Origin: Rhodococcus sp. KBS0724
Lineage (GTDB): Bacteria; Actinomycetota; Actinomycetes; Mycobacteriales; Mycobacteriaceae
Assembly: GCF_005938745.2 (NCBI RefSeq)
Contig: NZ_VCBX02000001.1
Location: 763,501-827,500, forward strand
Length of the DNA stretch: 64,000 nucleotides
Direction of reading: 5' to 3'
Within the stretch, counting starts at the first letter, position 1. Each line of letters begins with the position of its first letter. Below the pieces are notes generated by a model. The model saw only the letters and a list, made by a program, of their open reading frames with translations. It was not told where the DNA came from and searched no databases. The position numbers and the translations under genes were made by a program. Below, in pieces: positions 25,494 through 33,961 of this stretch.

Positions 25494-27050
25494 TCAAGCG
25501 ATAGGGGTGACGTTGCTCGCCCGATAACGGTCCCGCAACAGGCGCTTGTACAACTTGCCGTTGGGATCTCGGGGGAGGGCGTCGACAAAATCGATACTTC
25601 GGGGGCATTTGTACGACGCGAGCGCTTTGTGGCAGTACTCGATGAGCTCGGCGGCGAGGGTAGCGTGGGCTGCCGCTGGATCGACCAGTTGCACAACGGC
25701 CTTCACCGACTCGCCCATCTCGTCGTCGGGTACGCCGATGACTGCGACATCGGCGACGGCAGGATGCCCGGCGAGTTCGTTCTCCGCTTCTTGCGGATAG
25801 ATGTTCACTCCACCCGAGATGATCGTGTGCGCCTCGCGGTCGGTCAGATAGAGGTATCCGTCCTCGTCCAGACGCCCGATGTCGCCGAGTGTGCGCCACC
25901 CGCGGTCGTTGGTGACGGACGCGGTCTTCTCGGGATCGTTGTGATATTCGAACGGCCTGCCGCCGGAGAAATACACCGAGCCGACCTGTCCGACAGGAAG
26001 TTCCGCCCCGTCCTCGCCGACGATATGGCATTGCTGCATCGGTCGCCCGACGGATCCGGGGTGCGTCAGCCACTCCTCGGGTGTGATGGTCGAAGCGCCG
26101 ACATCCTCGGTGCCCGAATAGTATTCGTGGATTATCGGCCCCCACCAGTCGAGCATCTGCTGCTTCACGAGGATCGGGCACGGCGCCGCTCCGTGTATGG
26201 CGTTGCGCAGGCTCGACAGGTCGTATCGCGCTCGCTCCTGCGGTGACAACCGAAGCATGCGCACGAACATGGTCGGCACGAACTGCGCGCTTGTCACTCG
26301 GTGACGCTCGATCAGTTCAAGGCATTGGAGTGGGTCGAAGTTCTCCATCACCACGACCGTGGCGCCGAGACGGTGCCATGACATCGAAAAGACCAGGGGC
26401 GACGCGTGATACAGCGGTGCGGGCGACAGGTACACCGCATCGGTGACGGTGTTGCCGGCCATCAGGCCCCTGGCGATCAAGACGGGGGCGGCACTCGGAT
26501 CTCCGAACGCCGTTCCTGGCAACGGTTTACGCACACCTTTGGGGCGTCCGGTGGTCCCGGACGAATACAGCATTTCGCGGCCCTCGCACTCGTCGTCGAG
26601 TGGTGTGGCCGTCTCGCCGGCCAGCACGTCGTCGTACCGATCGAATCCGGAGATGTCACCGAGCGCCGATATCCGGATGGAAATACGCGAGACGTCGAGG
26701 CCGGCCACGACGTCGGCAAGTGCTTCGCTCGAGATCAAGGCGCGGGCACCACAATCGTCGAGAACGTACTGCACCTCGAGCGGGCGTAAGTGGCGGTTGA
26801 TCGCGGTGTAGTGAATGCCGGATCGCTGCGCTGCCCAGGCAATTTCGAGAAAGGGGCGGTTGTTCTCCATCAGGATCGCGATGTGGTCGCCGACGCCCAG
26901 CCCGCGTGCCCGCAATGCCCGCGCAAATCGCGTCGAGCGTTCGTCGAGTTGGGCGTATGTCGTGACCTCACCGCTCGAAGCCATCACGATGGCCGGGGTG
27001 TCCGGGCTCCGGCGAGCGTGGTAGCTGGGTGTCATCGTCGCGGTCGTCAT
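25494..27050 (-). CDS. Acyl-CoA synthetase (FadD-like AMP-binding enzyme)
   Basis: A 518-residue ANL-superfamily ligase starting at ATG 27050 (MTTATMTPSYHARR). The P-loop is YSSGTTGRPKGV (162-173), followed by YSGTEDVG, the hinge/A8 region DREAHTIISGGVNIYPQEAEN and the catalytic Lys in PRDPNGKLYKR. It activates a carboxylic acid to its CoA thioester through an acyl-adenylate. The large hydrophobic middle (LSPAPLYHASPLVFSMSW) resembles FadD17/FadD19-type steroid side-chain ligases, but I cannot assign the substrate. It lies 13 bases after the DUF35-Ltp2 gene. Confidence 0.87.
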   Translation of the reverse strand: MTTATMTPSYHARRSPDTPAIVMASSGEVTTYAQLDERSTRFARALRARGLGVGDHIAILMENNRPFLEIAWAAQRSGIHYTAINRHLRPLEVQYVLDDCGARALISSEALADVVAGLDVSRISIRISALGDISGFDRYDDVLAGETATPLDDECEGREMLYSSGTTGRPKGVRKPLPGTAFGDPSAAPVLIARGLMAGNTVTDAVYLSPAPLYHASPLVFSMSWHRLGATVVVMENFDPLQCLELIERHRVTSAQFVPTMFVRMLRLSPQERARYDLSSLRNAIHGAAPCPILVKQQMLDWWGPIIHEYYSGTEDVGASTITPEEWLTHPGSVGRPMQQCHIVGEDGAELPVGQVGSVYFSGGRPFEYHNDPEKTASVTNDRGWRTLGDIGRLDEDGYLYLTDREAHTIISGGVNIYPQEAENELAGHPAVADVAVIGVPDDEMGESVKAVVQLVDPAAAHATLAAELIEYCHKALASYKCPRSIDFVDALPRDPNGKLYKRLLRDRYRASNVTPIA

Positions 27051-27063
27051 TGACGCGCCTCCA

Positions 27064-28767
27064 CTATCGATCCGTTCGAAGGAGCATTGCGCCGCCGGGG
27101 GACAGGCCACCCGTGGCCGCGACGGCGACCTTGGCGCCGACGACCTGACGTTCACCGGCCTCGCCGCGCAACTGTGTGACCGCTTCGTGAATCAGCCCCA
27201 TGCCGTGTGTGCGGCCGTGTGAGAGTTGTCCACCGTGCGTGTTGAGTGGGATCACGCCGTCGCGGGAAATGTTGTGGCCGCCGTCGAGGAAGTCCTTTGC
27301 TTCGCCGATGCCGCAGAAGCCCAGCGCTTCGATCCAGGACAGGCAGTTGAACGAGAATCCGTCGTAGAGTTGCGCGACGTCGACATCACTGGGGCGCATC
27401 GTGGTTCGTGTCCACAGGTGAGCAGCGGGGCCGAGAACCTGAGGCTCGTGTGTCAGTGTGCTCTGATCCCATTCGATACGTTCGACAATCTGCGTTCCGA
27501 CAGCTTCGACGAGTACCGGCGGCTTGGCAAGATCGTGTGCTGCATCGATGGCGGACACGATTACTGCGACCGAAGCGTCGCACGGTACGTCACAGTCGTA
27601 GAGACCGAATGGCGTGGTGATGGTGCGGGCCGAGAGGTAGTCGTCCATCGTCATCGGGTCGCGATAGATCGCGCTCGGATTGAGTGCGGCATTGGCTCGT
27701 TGGTTCAGCGCAATCCAACCCAAGCTTTCGCGAGTTGTGCCGTACTTGTGGAAGTGGCGCTGCGCATTCTGCGCGAGAGTGTGTGCTGCGGAGGTCGCTC
27801 CGAACGGGAACATCCAGCTCGGGGTGCGACTCGGCGCAGGTGGGCTGATTTCGCCCAGACGCATCAATTCGTTGTGGGTGGCTTCCCAGACGGTTCGGTA
27901 GCACAGCACGTGGCGGGCAAGGCCGCTGGCGACGGCGATCATCGCCGCGATCACGGAGCCGCTGGGGCCGAAGGTTTCAATGCCGCCGTTATGCCAGGTC
28001 GGCCGGATGCCGAGAGCCGCCTCGACGCCGGTCACCCCGCCGCCCTCGCCGAACCCCCCTACCGGTCCGGCGCCGGGATAGCTTGCGAGGCCGTCGATGT
28101 CGTCCATCGTGAGGCCGGCATCGGCGACGGCACGCTCGCACGCCTGCACCGTCAACTCCATGGGGGAGAGCATCAAGCGTCGGCCGATCTCGGACATGCC
28201 GATGCCGGTGAGCGCCGCCTTGTCCTCGAACTTCACTGTGGTGGACATCGGTCGCACGCGTCGCCGGATCTCTTCCGGATCACCCTCGGCCTGTGGCAGC
28301 GGCGCAGGTTCTGGTTGCTCGGCCGTCGGCCGGAACAACGGGAGCCACACGTCCCCGTCCTGATGGAAGACAACTTCCATGCGCATGCCCAAGTGCAGCT
28401 GCGCAGGATCGCACTCGATGACGTTGGTAGTCAGCCGAACCCGAGGATCGTCTTCGATCGCGACCTGAGCCACCACGTAGGGTGCCGGAAGCCCGGGCAT
28501 GCTGAAGCGTTCGTTGACCGTGAATCCGATGAGTGTGGCGTAGCCGGAAACCACGCGCACGCCCATCTGATGTGAACGGCAGTACCTGCAGACCGGCTGC
28601 GGCGGATGGATGAGAGCCGAACAGGACTCGCACTCCTGTACGCGCAGCCGGCCATCCGCGCCGGACGTCCAGTAGAACCGGTTTTGCCGGGTCACAAGGG
28701 GAAGAGGACGCCCCGACTCGGCTACCTTGTTCTCGTTTACCGGATCGACTACCGCGGAATCAGTCAC
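27064..28767 (-). CDS. DUF35 (OB-fold) - Ltp2-like thiolase-fold aldolase fusion
   Basis: A 567-residue two-domain protein. Residues 1 to about 150 form a DUF35 module: a zinc ribbon with Cys46-x2-Cys49 and Cys60-x2-Cys63, then an OB fold. Residues about 175-567 form a thiolase-like lipid-transfer domain (DKAALTGIGMSEIGRR, GGIETFGPSGSVIAAMIA, DGFSFNCLSWIEALGF, THGGQLSHGRTHGMGL). The thiolase nucleophile is replaced (GPSGSV in place of a Cys), as in Ltp2-type retro-aldolases that release propionyl-CoA or acetyl-CoA from steroid side chains. In M. tuberculosis the DUF35 module sits on the hydratase ChsH2 and contacts Ltp2 in a complex; here it is fused to the aldolase itself. Confidence 0.8.
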   Translation of the reverse strand: MTDSAVVDPVNENKVAESGRPLPLVTRQNRFYWTSGADGRLRVQECESCSALIHPPQPVCRYCRSHQMGVRVVSGYATLIGFTVNERFSMPGLPAPYVVAQVAIEDDPRVRLTTNVIECDPAQLHLGMRMEVVFHQDGDVWLPLFRPTAEQPEPAPLPQAEGDPEEIRRRVRPMSTTVKFEDKAALTGIGMSEIGRRLMLSPMELTVQACERAVADAGLTMDDIDGLASYPGAGPVGGFGEGGGVTGVEAALGIRPTWHNGGIETFGPSGSVIAAMIAVASGLARHVLCYRTVWEATHNELMRLGEISPPAPSRTPSWMFPFGATSAAHTLAQNAQRHFHKYGTTRESLGWIALNQRANAALNPSAIYRDPMTMDDYLSARTITTPFGLYDCDVPCDASVAVIVSAIDAAHDLAKPPVLVEAVGTQIVERIEWDQSTLTHEPQVLGPAAHLWTRTTMRPSDVDVAQLYDGFSFNCLSWIEALGFCGIGEAKDFLDGGHNISRDGVIPLNTHGGQLSHGRTHGMGLIHEAVTQLRGEAGERQVVGAKVAVAATGGLSPGGAMLLRTDR

Positions 28768-28781
28768 TTACTTCAGTTTCC

Positions 28782-30128
28782 TTACTTCTGCGCAGTGATC
28801 GGTGCGGCGAGTCCCTGCTCGTCGACGATCAGTTGGATTTTCTCGAGGGTCTCGTCGAGGCCGGCACCGAGACGCGGGCCGGGGGTGAAGGTCGCCGGGA
28901 GGTGACGCATGCCCTGGATGACGCCGATGGAGTCGTAGTGCACGGTGCCTTCGGGGTCGCACGTGAAGTCCGGCATCCGGTCGAACACTGCGACGAGCAT
29001 GCGCTTGAAGACCGTTCGGGCCAGGTTCGAGCCGATGCATCGGTGTACTCCCAGACCGAAACTGAAGTGTCGGTTGGCCGTTCGTTCGAGGTCGACGGTA
29101 TTCGGGTCCTCGAAGAGTTCGGGGTCGCGGTTGGCCATTGCCCAGGAGAGCCAGAGTCGATCGCCCTCTTTGAACTGCACGCCGCCCAATTCGCCGTCGG
29201 CGGAGAAGGTGCGGCCGTCGCCCGGTGTCGGGCAGAAGAAGCGGAGAAATTCTTCCGTTGCCGAGTCCAGCATGGTGTCGCGTTCCCGGCTGAGGATCTC
29301 GCGCTGATCCGGGTTCTGTGACAGCCACTCGAGTGCGTGTGACGTGAGCGCCGTTGTCGTGTCGAACCCGCCGCCGATGAGCAGGCTGAGGACCCCGAGA
29401 AGTTCGAGATCGTCCGGCTTTTCGCCGTTGACGGTGGCACGGGCGATCGCGTCGACCATGCCGGGCCTGGGGTTCTCGCGGATCTGGTGGAGATTGGTGA
29501 GGAGGTCCAATCCCATGGCGCGGTGGAGTTCACCGATCCGGGCGATGTCAGGTGAATCCGGCGGGGTGTACATAGCCGCGTGTACCGGCTCGCAGTAGAC
29601 GGACCATTTGACGACGGGGATGCCGAGCATTGCCAGCGTGATCACTGCCGGGACGATGTTTGCCAGATCGTCGATGAAGTCGATCTTGCCGGACTCGATC
29701 TTCTCGTCGAGGCTGGCGCGGATCACCTCGTCGATCAGCGGAACCCACTTCTTGATGGCAGCAGGAGACAGGTAGGGGTTGAGAACCGCACGGAACTCGC
29801 GATGCTCGGGGTCGTCCATTTCCAGGATGCCGCCGCGGACACCGGACGCGCGTTCCGCGGTCGGAATCATGATTCCCTTGTAACCACGACGAACTCCCTT
29901 GAGGTCGTGATCATTCGAGATGTCAGCGGACCGAGCGAGAGCGAAGACCTCGTCGCCGCCCGACGCAACCCAGTGCCCGCCGTGGGTATCGGACCAGGCC
30001 ATCGGACACTTCGAGTGCATCTCCTGGGTGATGTCCAGGAAGTTGTCGCGATAGTCCGCTGCGTGCCGGTCGAACTGGAATACGGGCTTCTCGTGGTTGT
30101 CTTGCGCTGGCGCATTGTCGATGCTCAT
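28782..30128 (-). CDS. Cytochrome P450
   Basis: A 448-residue soluble bacterial P450. The I-helix oxygen motif is GGGFDTTTALTSHA, the K-helix ERDTMLDSATEEFLRFF, and the haem loop FSFGLGVHRCIGSN with the thiolate Cys. EHREFRAVLNPYLSP is the C-helix haem-propionate region. It overlaps by four bases the 3Fe-4S ferredoxin gene just upstream, which is probably its electron donor. It belongs to the GAGAA-palindrome block and would hydroxylate the unknown substrate or its side chain. The CYP family cannot be assigned by eye; it is not CYP125 or CYP142. Confidence 0.9.
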   Translation of the reverse strand: MSIDNAPAQDNHEKPVFQFDRHAADYRDNFLDITQEMHSKCPMAWSDTHGGHWVASGGDEVFALARSADISNDHDLKGVRRGYKGIMIPTAERASGVRGGILEMDDPEHREFRAVLNPYLSPAAIKKWVPLIDEVIRASLDEKIESGKIDFIDDLANIVPAVITLAMLGIPVVKWSVYCEPVHAAMYTPPDSPDIARIGELHRAMGLDLLTNLHQIRENPRPGMVDAIARATVNGEKPDDLELLGVLSLLIGGGFDTTTALTSHALEWLSQNPDQREILSRERDTMLDSATEEFLRFFCPTPGDGRTFSADGELGGVQFKEGDRLWLSWAMANRDPELFEDPNTVDLERTANRHFSFGLGVHRCIGSNLARTVFKRMLVAVFDRMPDFTCDPEGTVHYDSIGVIQGMRHLPATFTPGPRLGAGLDETLEKIQLIVDEQGLAAPITAQK

Positions 30129-30373
30129 GGAGCTGTCCTCTCTGGCGTCTTGGCGTCGGCGTTCTCGGAGGCGGAGTTGCTCGCAAAGATGGTGATGGCC
30201 TGCTCTGGGCAGGAATGGGCAGCTTCCCGCACCTTGTCCTCGAGATCGGCAGGAACATCGCCTTCGATGGCCGTGGCGTGGCCGTCGATGTCGCTCAGTT
30301 CGAACACGTCCGGTGCTGCCATAGCGCACAGTGTGTGCCCTTGGCACAGTTCTGGGTCGACCTTCACCTTCAC
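30125..30373 (-). CDS. 3Fe-4S ferredoxin, P450 partner
   Basis: An 82-residue ferredoxin starting with GTG at 30373, six bases after AGGAGG. The cluster motif is Cys10-QGHTL-Cys16 and Cys55-Pro, with His in place of the fourth Cys, the usual pattern of actinobacterial P450-associated 3Fe-4S ferredoxins. The last 20 residues are a low-complexity Ala/Ser/Glu tail. Its stop overlaps the P450 start (ATGA). It is the first gene of the five-gene leftward operon. No ferredoxin reductase is encoded nearby. Confidence 0.9.
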   Translation of the reverse strand: MKVKVDPELCQGHTLCAMAAPDVFELSDIDGHATAIEGDVPADLEDKVREAAHSCPEQAITIFASNSASENADAKTPERTAP

Positions 30374-30646
30374 AATATTCCTCCTGTTTGCACATGAATC
30401 ATTTTGTTATTCAGTCTGTTTCGACGAGTTCTTACGGTGAAAGCCCGGTAGTGCGTTTGTCGATCGGGCGTGGGTCGGCGACATAAGCAAAAACGGTCGC
30501 TCGACGTGTCGTGTCCGTGCCCGAAATAGGTTGGGGAAAGGGAATGGGGTCTGAGTGCGTGACTCGCCGACGACGGGGCTGCTGTTGTAACAGGCGAGGG
30601 TTGGAGTGGATCATTCTGGTTCACAAGAATCTCCAATTCAATTTTG

Positions 30647-30661
30647 GAGAATCCTACTCTC
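30647..30661. promoter_or_regulatory. Operator-like palindrome, ferredoxin/ALDH divergent region
   Basis: GAGAA-TCCTA-CTCTC, nine of ten matches. TACTCT (30655-30660) inside it could be a plus-strand -10. It may serve the distal promoter of either divergent operon. Confidence 0.5.
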
Positions 30662-30787
30662 GCTCTGACGTGGCCGCAAGATCCCGAGTAGAGACTGTTC
30701 AGGTGCAATGCAACCTTTCGACGGGGGTATGCGTACGACTTCACAGTTGCTACATTCACACCACCAGGATGCAATATTCTCGAATAT

Positions 30788-30802
30788 GAGAACTCTATTT
30801 TC
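30788..30802 (+). promoter_or_regulatory. Operator-like palindrome over the ALDH promoter
   Basis: GAGAA-CTCTA-TTTTC, nine of ten matches, containing TATTTT (30796-30801) as a plausible -10 for the aldehyde dehydrogenase gene that starts at 30824. Confidence 0.6.
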
Positions 30803-30823
30803 ATACTTTAGTGAGGAGAACGG

Positions 30824-32314
30824 ATGTCATCTCAGGAAACGGTGTCGGCAAACGAGGGCACCGTCGTGCTGGATGTCGATCGGCGCTTGCTCATCGACGG
30901 AAAGCTCGTGACAACGGAGCAGACGTTTGCGTCGATCAACCCCGCTACCGGTGAGATCCTCGGTTACGCACCGAATGCGGGTGTCGCGGAGGCAGAAGCC
31001 GCTATCGCAGCGGCGCGCAAGGCCTTCGACACCACCAGCTGGGCAACCGATGTGGAATTCCGCATCAAGTGCCTCGACCAGCTGCATCAGGCAATGCTCG
31101 ACAATCTCGAAGAGTTTCGTGCGCTGACGATCGCCGAGGTCGGAGCTACCTACCTCAATACGCAAGGCAACCAGCTCGAGGCGCCTATCGGCATCATTCG
31201 CTACTACGCTGATCTCCTGCGCACCTACCCGCTGACCGAACAGCTCGGCGAGGTAGACATCAAGGGGCAGAAGCACAATCGCTGGATCGAGAAGGAAGCC
31301 GCCGGAGTTGTCTCCGCGATCATTGCGTACAATTACCCGAATCAGCTGGCGTTTGCCAAGCTGATTCCGTCGCTCGCCGCCGGTTGCACGATCGTCCTCA
31401 AGGGTGCTCCGGACACACCGCTCATCACGTTGGCGCTGGGTGAACTGATCGCCAATCACACCGATATTCCGGCCGGCGTGGTCAACGTACTGTCCTCGTC
31501 CGACGTGGAGACCGGCAAGATCATGACCACCCACCCCGACGTGGACGTGGTCACCTTTACCGGATCCACACCCGTCGGCGCGTCGATCATGGCTGCGGCA
31601 AGCGCGAGCCTGAAGAAGGTCTTCCTCGAGCTCGGAGGGAAGTCGGCATTGATTGTGCTCGAGGACGCGGACTTCGGCACGGTTGCACAGTTCGCGGCAT
31701 TCTCCATCTGCTCCAACACAGGTCAGGGTTGTGCGCTCACCACCCGGTTGCTCGTGCCACGGGCACATCACGACGAGATCGTCGCGAAGGTGGCCGGAAT
31801 GATGGCGCACGTGCCGGTCGGAGACCCGACCAACCCGAAGATCTACATGGGTCCGCTCATCAGTGAGAAGCAGCGAGACAAGGTCGACGGTTTGGTTCAG
31901 CGGGCCGTCGAGGCGGGCGCGACGCTCGTGACCGGTGGCACGCGGATCGATCCCGGCTACTTCTACACGCCGACCCTGCTGGCAAATGTCCACCCGGACA
32001 GCGAAATTGCGCAGGAAGAGGTCTTCGGACCCGTGCTCGCGGTCATCCCGTTCGATGACGACGATCATGCCGTGGAGATCGCCAACAACTCGAAGTACGG
32101 ACTCTCCGGTGGCGTGCTGGGTGCCGACGACGATCGCGCGATCGCCATCGGCCGCCGTATCCGCACCGGAACCTTCAGCGTCAACGGTGGCAACTACTTC
32201 ACCCCCGATGTTCCGTTCGGTGGCTACAAGCAGTCGGGCATCGGCCGTGAGATGGGTACCGCCGGACTGGAGGAGTTCCTGCAGACCAAGGCTTTTGCGA
32301 CGGTGGTCAAGTGA
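30824..32314 (+). CDS. NAD(P)+-dependent aldehyde dehydrogenase
   Basis: A 496-residue ALDH-superfamily enzyme with GAGGAG before the ATG. The cofactor domain has IIAYNYPNQLAFAKLIPSL and VTFTGSTPVG. The catalytic Glu is in FLELGGKSALIV and the nucleophile Cys303 in SNTGQGCALTTR. EEVFGPVLAVIPFDDDD and GGYKQSGIGREMG complete the family pattern. It would oxidise an aldehyde, probably from the P450/alcohol-dehydrogenase steps, to the acid that the ligase or CoA-transferase then activates. It overlaps the CoA-transferase start by four bases (GTGA). Confidence 0.9.
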   Translation: MSSQETVSANEGTVVLDVDRRLLIDGKLVTTEQTFASINPATGEILGYAPNAGVAEAEAAIAAARKAFDTTSWATDVEFRIKCLDQLHQAMLDNLEEFRALTIAEVGATYLNTQGNQLEAPIGIIRYYADLLRTYPLTEQLGEVDIKGQKHNRWIEKEAAGVVSAIIAYNYPNQLAFAKLIPSLAAGCTIVLKGAPDTPLITLALGELIANHTDIPAGVVNVLSSSDVETGKIMTTHPDVDVVTFTGSTPVGASIMAAASASLKKVFLELGGKSALIVLEDADFGTVAQFAAFSICSNTGQGCALTTRLLVPRAHHDEIVAKVAGMMAHVPVGDPTNPKIYMGPLISEKQRDKVDGLVQRAVEAGATLVTGGTRIDPGYFYTPTLLANVHPDSEIAQEEVFGPVLAVIPFDDDDHAVEIANNSKYGLSGGVLGADDDRAIAIGRRIRTGTFSVNGGNYFTPDVPFGGYKQSGIGREMGTAGLEEFLQTKAFATVVK

Positions 32315-33516
32315 AGCCACTCGAGGGGATCCGCGTTCTCGAGGTCGCGATGTACGGCTTCGTTCCGTCGGCGGGCGCAGTGCTCGCCGACTGGGGCGCC
32401 GAGGTCGTCAAGGTGGAACACGCCGTCACCGGTGACCCACAGCGCGGCCTTCGTCAGGTCGGTGCGTTGAAGGTCGAGGGGGATCCCAACCCCAACGTCG
32501 AGCACGCCAACCGAGGCAAGCGCAGTATCGGCCTCGACATGGGAACCGCCGAGGGTAAAGAGGTGTTGGATGCGCTGATCCGCACAGCGGACGTGTTCCT
32601 CACAAGCTTCCTGCCCCAGGCTCGGACCAAGTTCGGAATCGACGTGGACGACGTCCGCGCCGTGAACCCGAAGATCGTCTACGCCCGCGGCAGTGCACTC
32701 GGGCCGCGCGGTGTCGAGTCCGACAAGGGTGGGTACGACATGACGGCCTTCTGGGCCAGGGCCGGAATCGCCGCTACCCTCACTCCTCCCGGGGTCGACG
32801 GAATGATCACCCCGCCGGGGCCGGCGTTCGGTGACACCATCTCCGGCACGAACCTTGCCGGCGGTGTTGCGGCAGCGCTGCTCAAGAGAGAACGTACGGG
32901 CGAGACCTCGGTAGTCGACGTCTCCCTCCTGGGCAGCGGCGTGTGGGCCATGGGACACGGGATTGCGTTGTCGGCGCATCTCGACCAGGCCATGGTGGCG
33001 CCGGTGCCGGGTGGTCATGGTGCACTGACCAATCCGTTGTCCGGGTTGTACCGCACATCGGACGGGCGCTTCCTTTCGTTCGTGATGCTCCAGGCCGGCA
33101 AGTACTGGGCCGACGTGTGTCGCCACATCGATCGCCTCGACCTCATCGACGACCCTCGTTTTGCCGATTCCAAGCAGATTGCCGCCAATACCGAAGCCGC
33201 AGTGGCTATTCTGCGTGAGGTACTGGGCAGCCGCACACTCGCGGAATGGTCGGAGAAGTTTGCCACTCTTGCCGGTCCGTGGGCGCCTGTGCAGGACTCG
33301 TTGCAAGTGTCGAGCGACGCGCAGGTTCTGGCCAACGAATATCTGCTCAAGGCAGGGGAACTCGAACTGGCCGCAAACCCGGTGCAGTTCGACGTCACTG
33401 CACCCGAGCTGCGTGCAGGACCGGAATTCGCCGCTCACACAGACGAAATTCTGACAGAGTTGGGATTCGACTGGGAACGTGTCATCGCTTTCAAGATCGC
33501 GGGGGCAGTTACCTAG
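32311..33516 (+). CDS. Class III CoA-transferase (CaiB/BaiF family)
   Basis: A 401-residue CaiB-type enzyme starting with GTG at 32311. The N-terminal KPLEGIRVLEVAMYGFVPSAG, GAEVVKVEHAVTGD and RGKRSIGLDMGT are family signatures. The acyl-anhydride-forming Asp175 is in GPAFGDTISG. It moves CoA from a donor thioester to a carboxylate, or acts as an alpha-methylacyl-CoA racemase relative; LKRERTGETSVVDVSLL is common to both, so racemisation is not excluded. It is co-transcribed with the aldehyde dehydrogenase and ends at a strong bidirectional hairpin. Confidence 0.87.
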   Translation: MKPLEGIRVLEVAMYGFVPSAGAVLADWGAEVVKVEHAVTGDPQRGLRQVGALKVEGDPNPNVEHANRGKRSIGLDMGTAEGKEVLDALIRTADVFLTSFLPQARTKFGIDVDDVRAVNPKIVYARGSALGPRGVESDKGGYDMTAFWARAGIAATLTPPGVDGMITPPGPAFGDTISGTNLAGGVAAALLKRERTGETSVVDVSLLGSGVWAMGHGIALSAHLDQAMVAPVPGGHGALTNPLSGLYRTSDGRFLSFVMLQAGKYWADVCRHIDRLDLIDDPRFADSKQIAANTEAAVAILREVLGSRTLAEWSEKFATLAGPWAPVQDSLQVSSDAQVLANEYLLKAGELELAANPVQFDVTAPELRAGPEFAAHTDEILTELGFDWERVIAFKIAGAVT

Positions 33517-33539
33517 GAACTGTGACCACACCTGACAAA

Positions 33540-33569
33540 TGAGGGCCGACCCGTTGGGGTCGGCCCTCA
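33540..33569. terminator. Bidirectional hairpin terminator
   Basis: A perfect 13-bp stem (TGAGGGCCGACCC, 33540-33552, with 33557-33569) and a GTTG loop, between the convergent CoA-transferase and Cys-rich genes. Short T/A runs lie at both feet. Confidence 0.9.
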
Positions 33570-33599
33570 TTTCAGTTCTCGTGCAACTGTTCGCGGTGC

Positions 33600-33959
33600 T
33601 CAGCTGTTTTCGGCGTCGCGAACCGTAATCGTGCCGTCCCTGACGGCGTCGGCGATGCTCTCATGGAGCATCGGGCAGCCGTCCTTGAGTGCAGATTTCT
33701 GCCCCGACGCGATGGCGTCCTTGAACGTGTGACACCGACGTGCCGGGTCGGAGGTCCACTGAATGCTGGTGTGCTTGTACGTGTTCTTGCGAACCAGTAC
33801 GCACGCGCCGCATGTCTTGCAATCGACTTCCTGCATCCCCGAGTCGAGGTATTCCTGCTTGTCCTCGACGGTCTGGGCTTCGATTGCGCCCCGCCGTTCC
33901 GGTTGCCCGGCAAAGTCCGGAGCCTTGGCCCAACGGAGGTCACGGATCGAGGCGCTCAC
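33600..33959 (-). CDS. Cys-rich small protein linked to kshA
   Basis: A 119-residue protein with GTG start, two bases after the kshA stop. I do not recognise a named family. The middle has Cys47-x2-Cys50-x2-Cys53 (VDCKTCGACVL), with further Cys in RRCHTF and DGCPML, enough for an Fe-S cluster or zinc site. No signal peptide or membrane segment is seen. Coupling to the Rieske oxygenase subunit suggests an accessory role for KshA, for example in electron transfer or cofactor assembly, since the reductase KshB is not encoded nearby. This is inference. Confidence 0.7.
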   Translation of the reverse strand: MSASIRDLRWAKAPDFAGQPERRGAIEAQTVEDKQEYLDSGMQEVDCKTCGACVLVRKNTYKHTSIQWTSDPARRCHTFKDAIASGQKSALKDGCPMLHESIADAVRDGTITVRDAENS

Positions 33960-33961
33960 GA

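Larger units (their letters stand above)
30374..30823. other. 450-base divergent regulatory region, no gene
   Basis: Lies between the ferredoxin and aldehyde dehydrogenase genes. Short open frames here have no coding character. It holds two copies of the GAGAA-N5-TTCTC palindrome (30647-30661 and 30788-30802) and a palindrome ATATTC-TC-GAATAT at 30774-30787. The 270 bases nearest the ferredoxin show nothing I can name. Confidence 0.6.

Noticed and set aside
27226..28575. A 449-codon plus-strand frame opposite the DUF35-Ltp2 gene
   Set aside because: Shadow frame; no homology, while the minus-strand protein has clear domains.
30827..32320. A 497-codon minus-strand open frame opposite the aldehyde dehydrogenase
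   Set aside because: Exact antisense of a gene with intact catalytic Cys and Glu; Arg/Asp/His-rich with no domain and no ribosome site.
32224..33570. A 448-codon minus-strand frame opposite the CoA-transferase
   Set aside because: Shadow frame that also runs through the 33540-33569 terminator hairpin.
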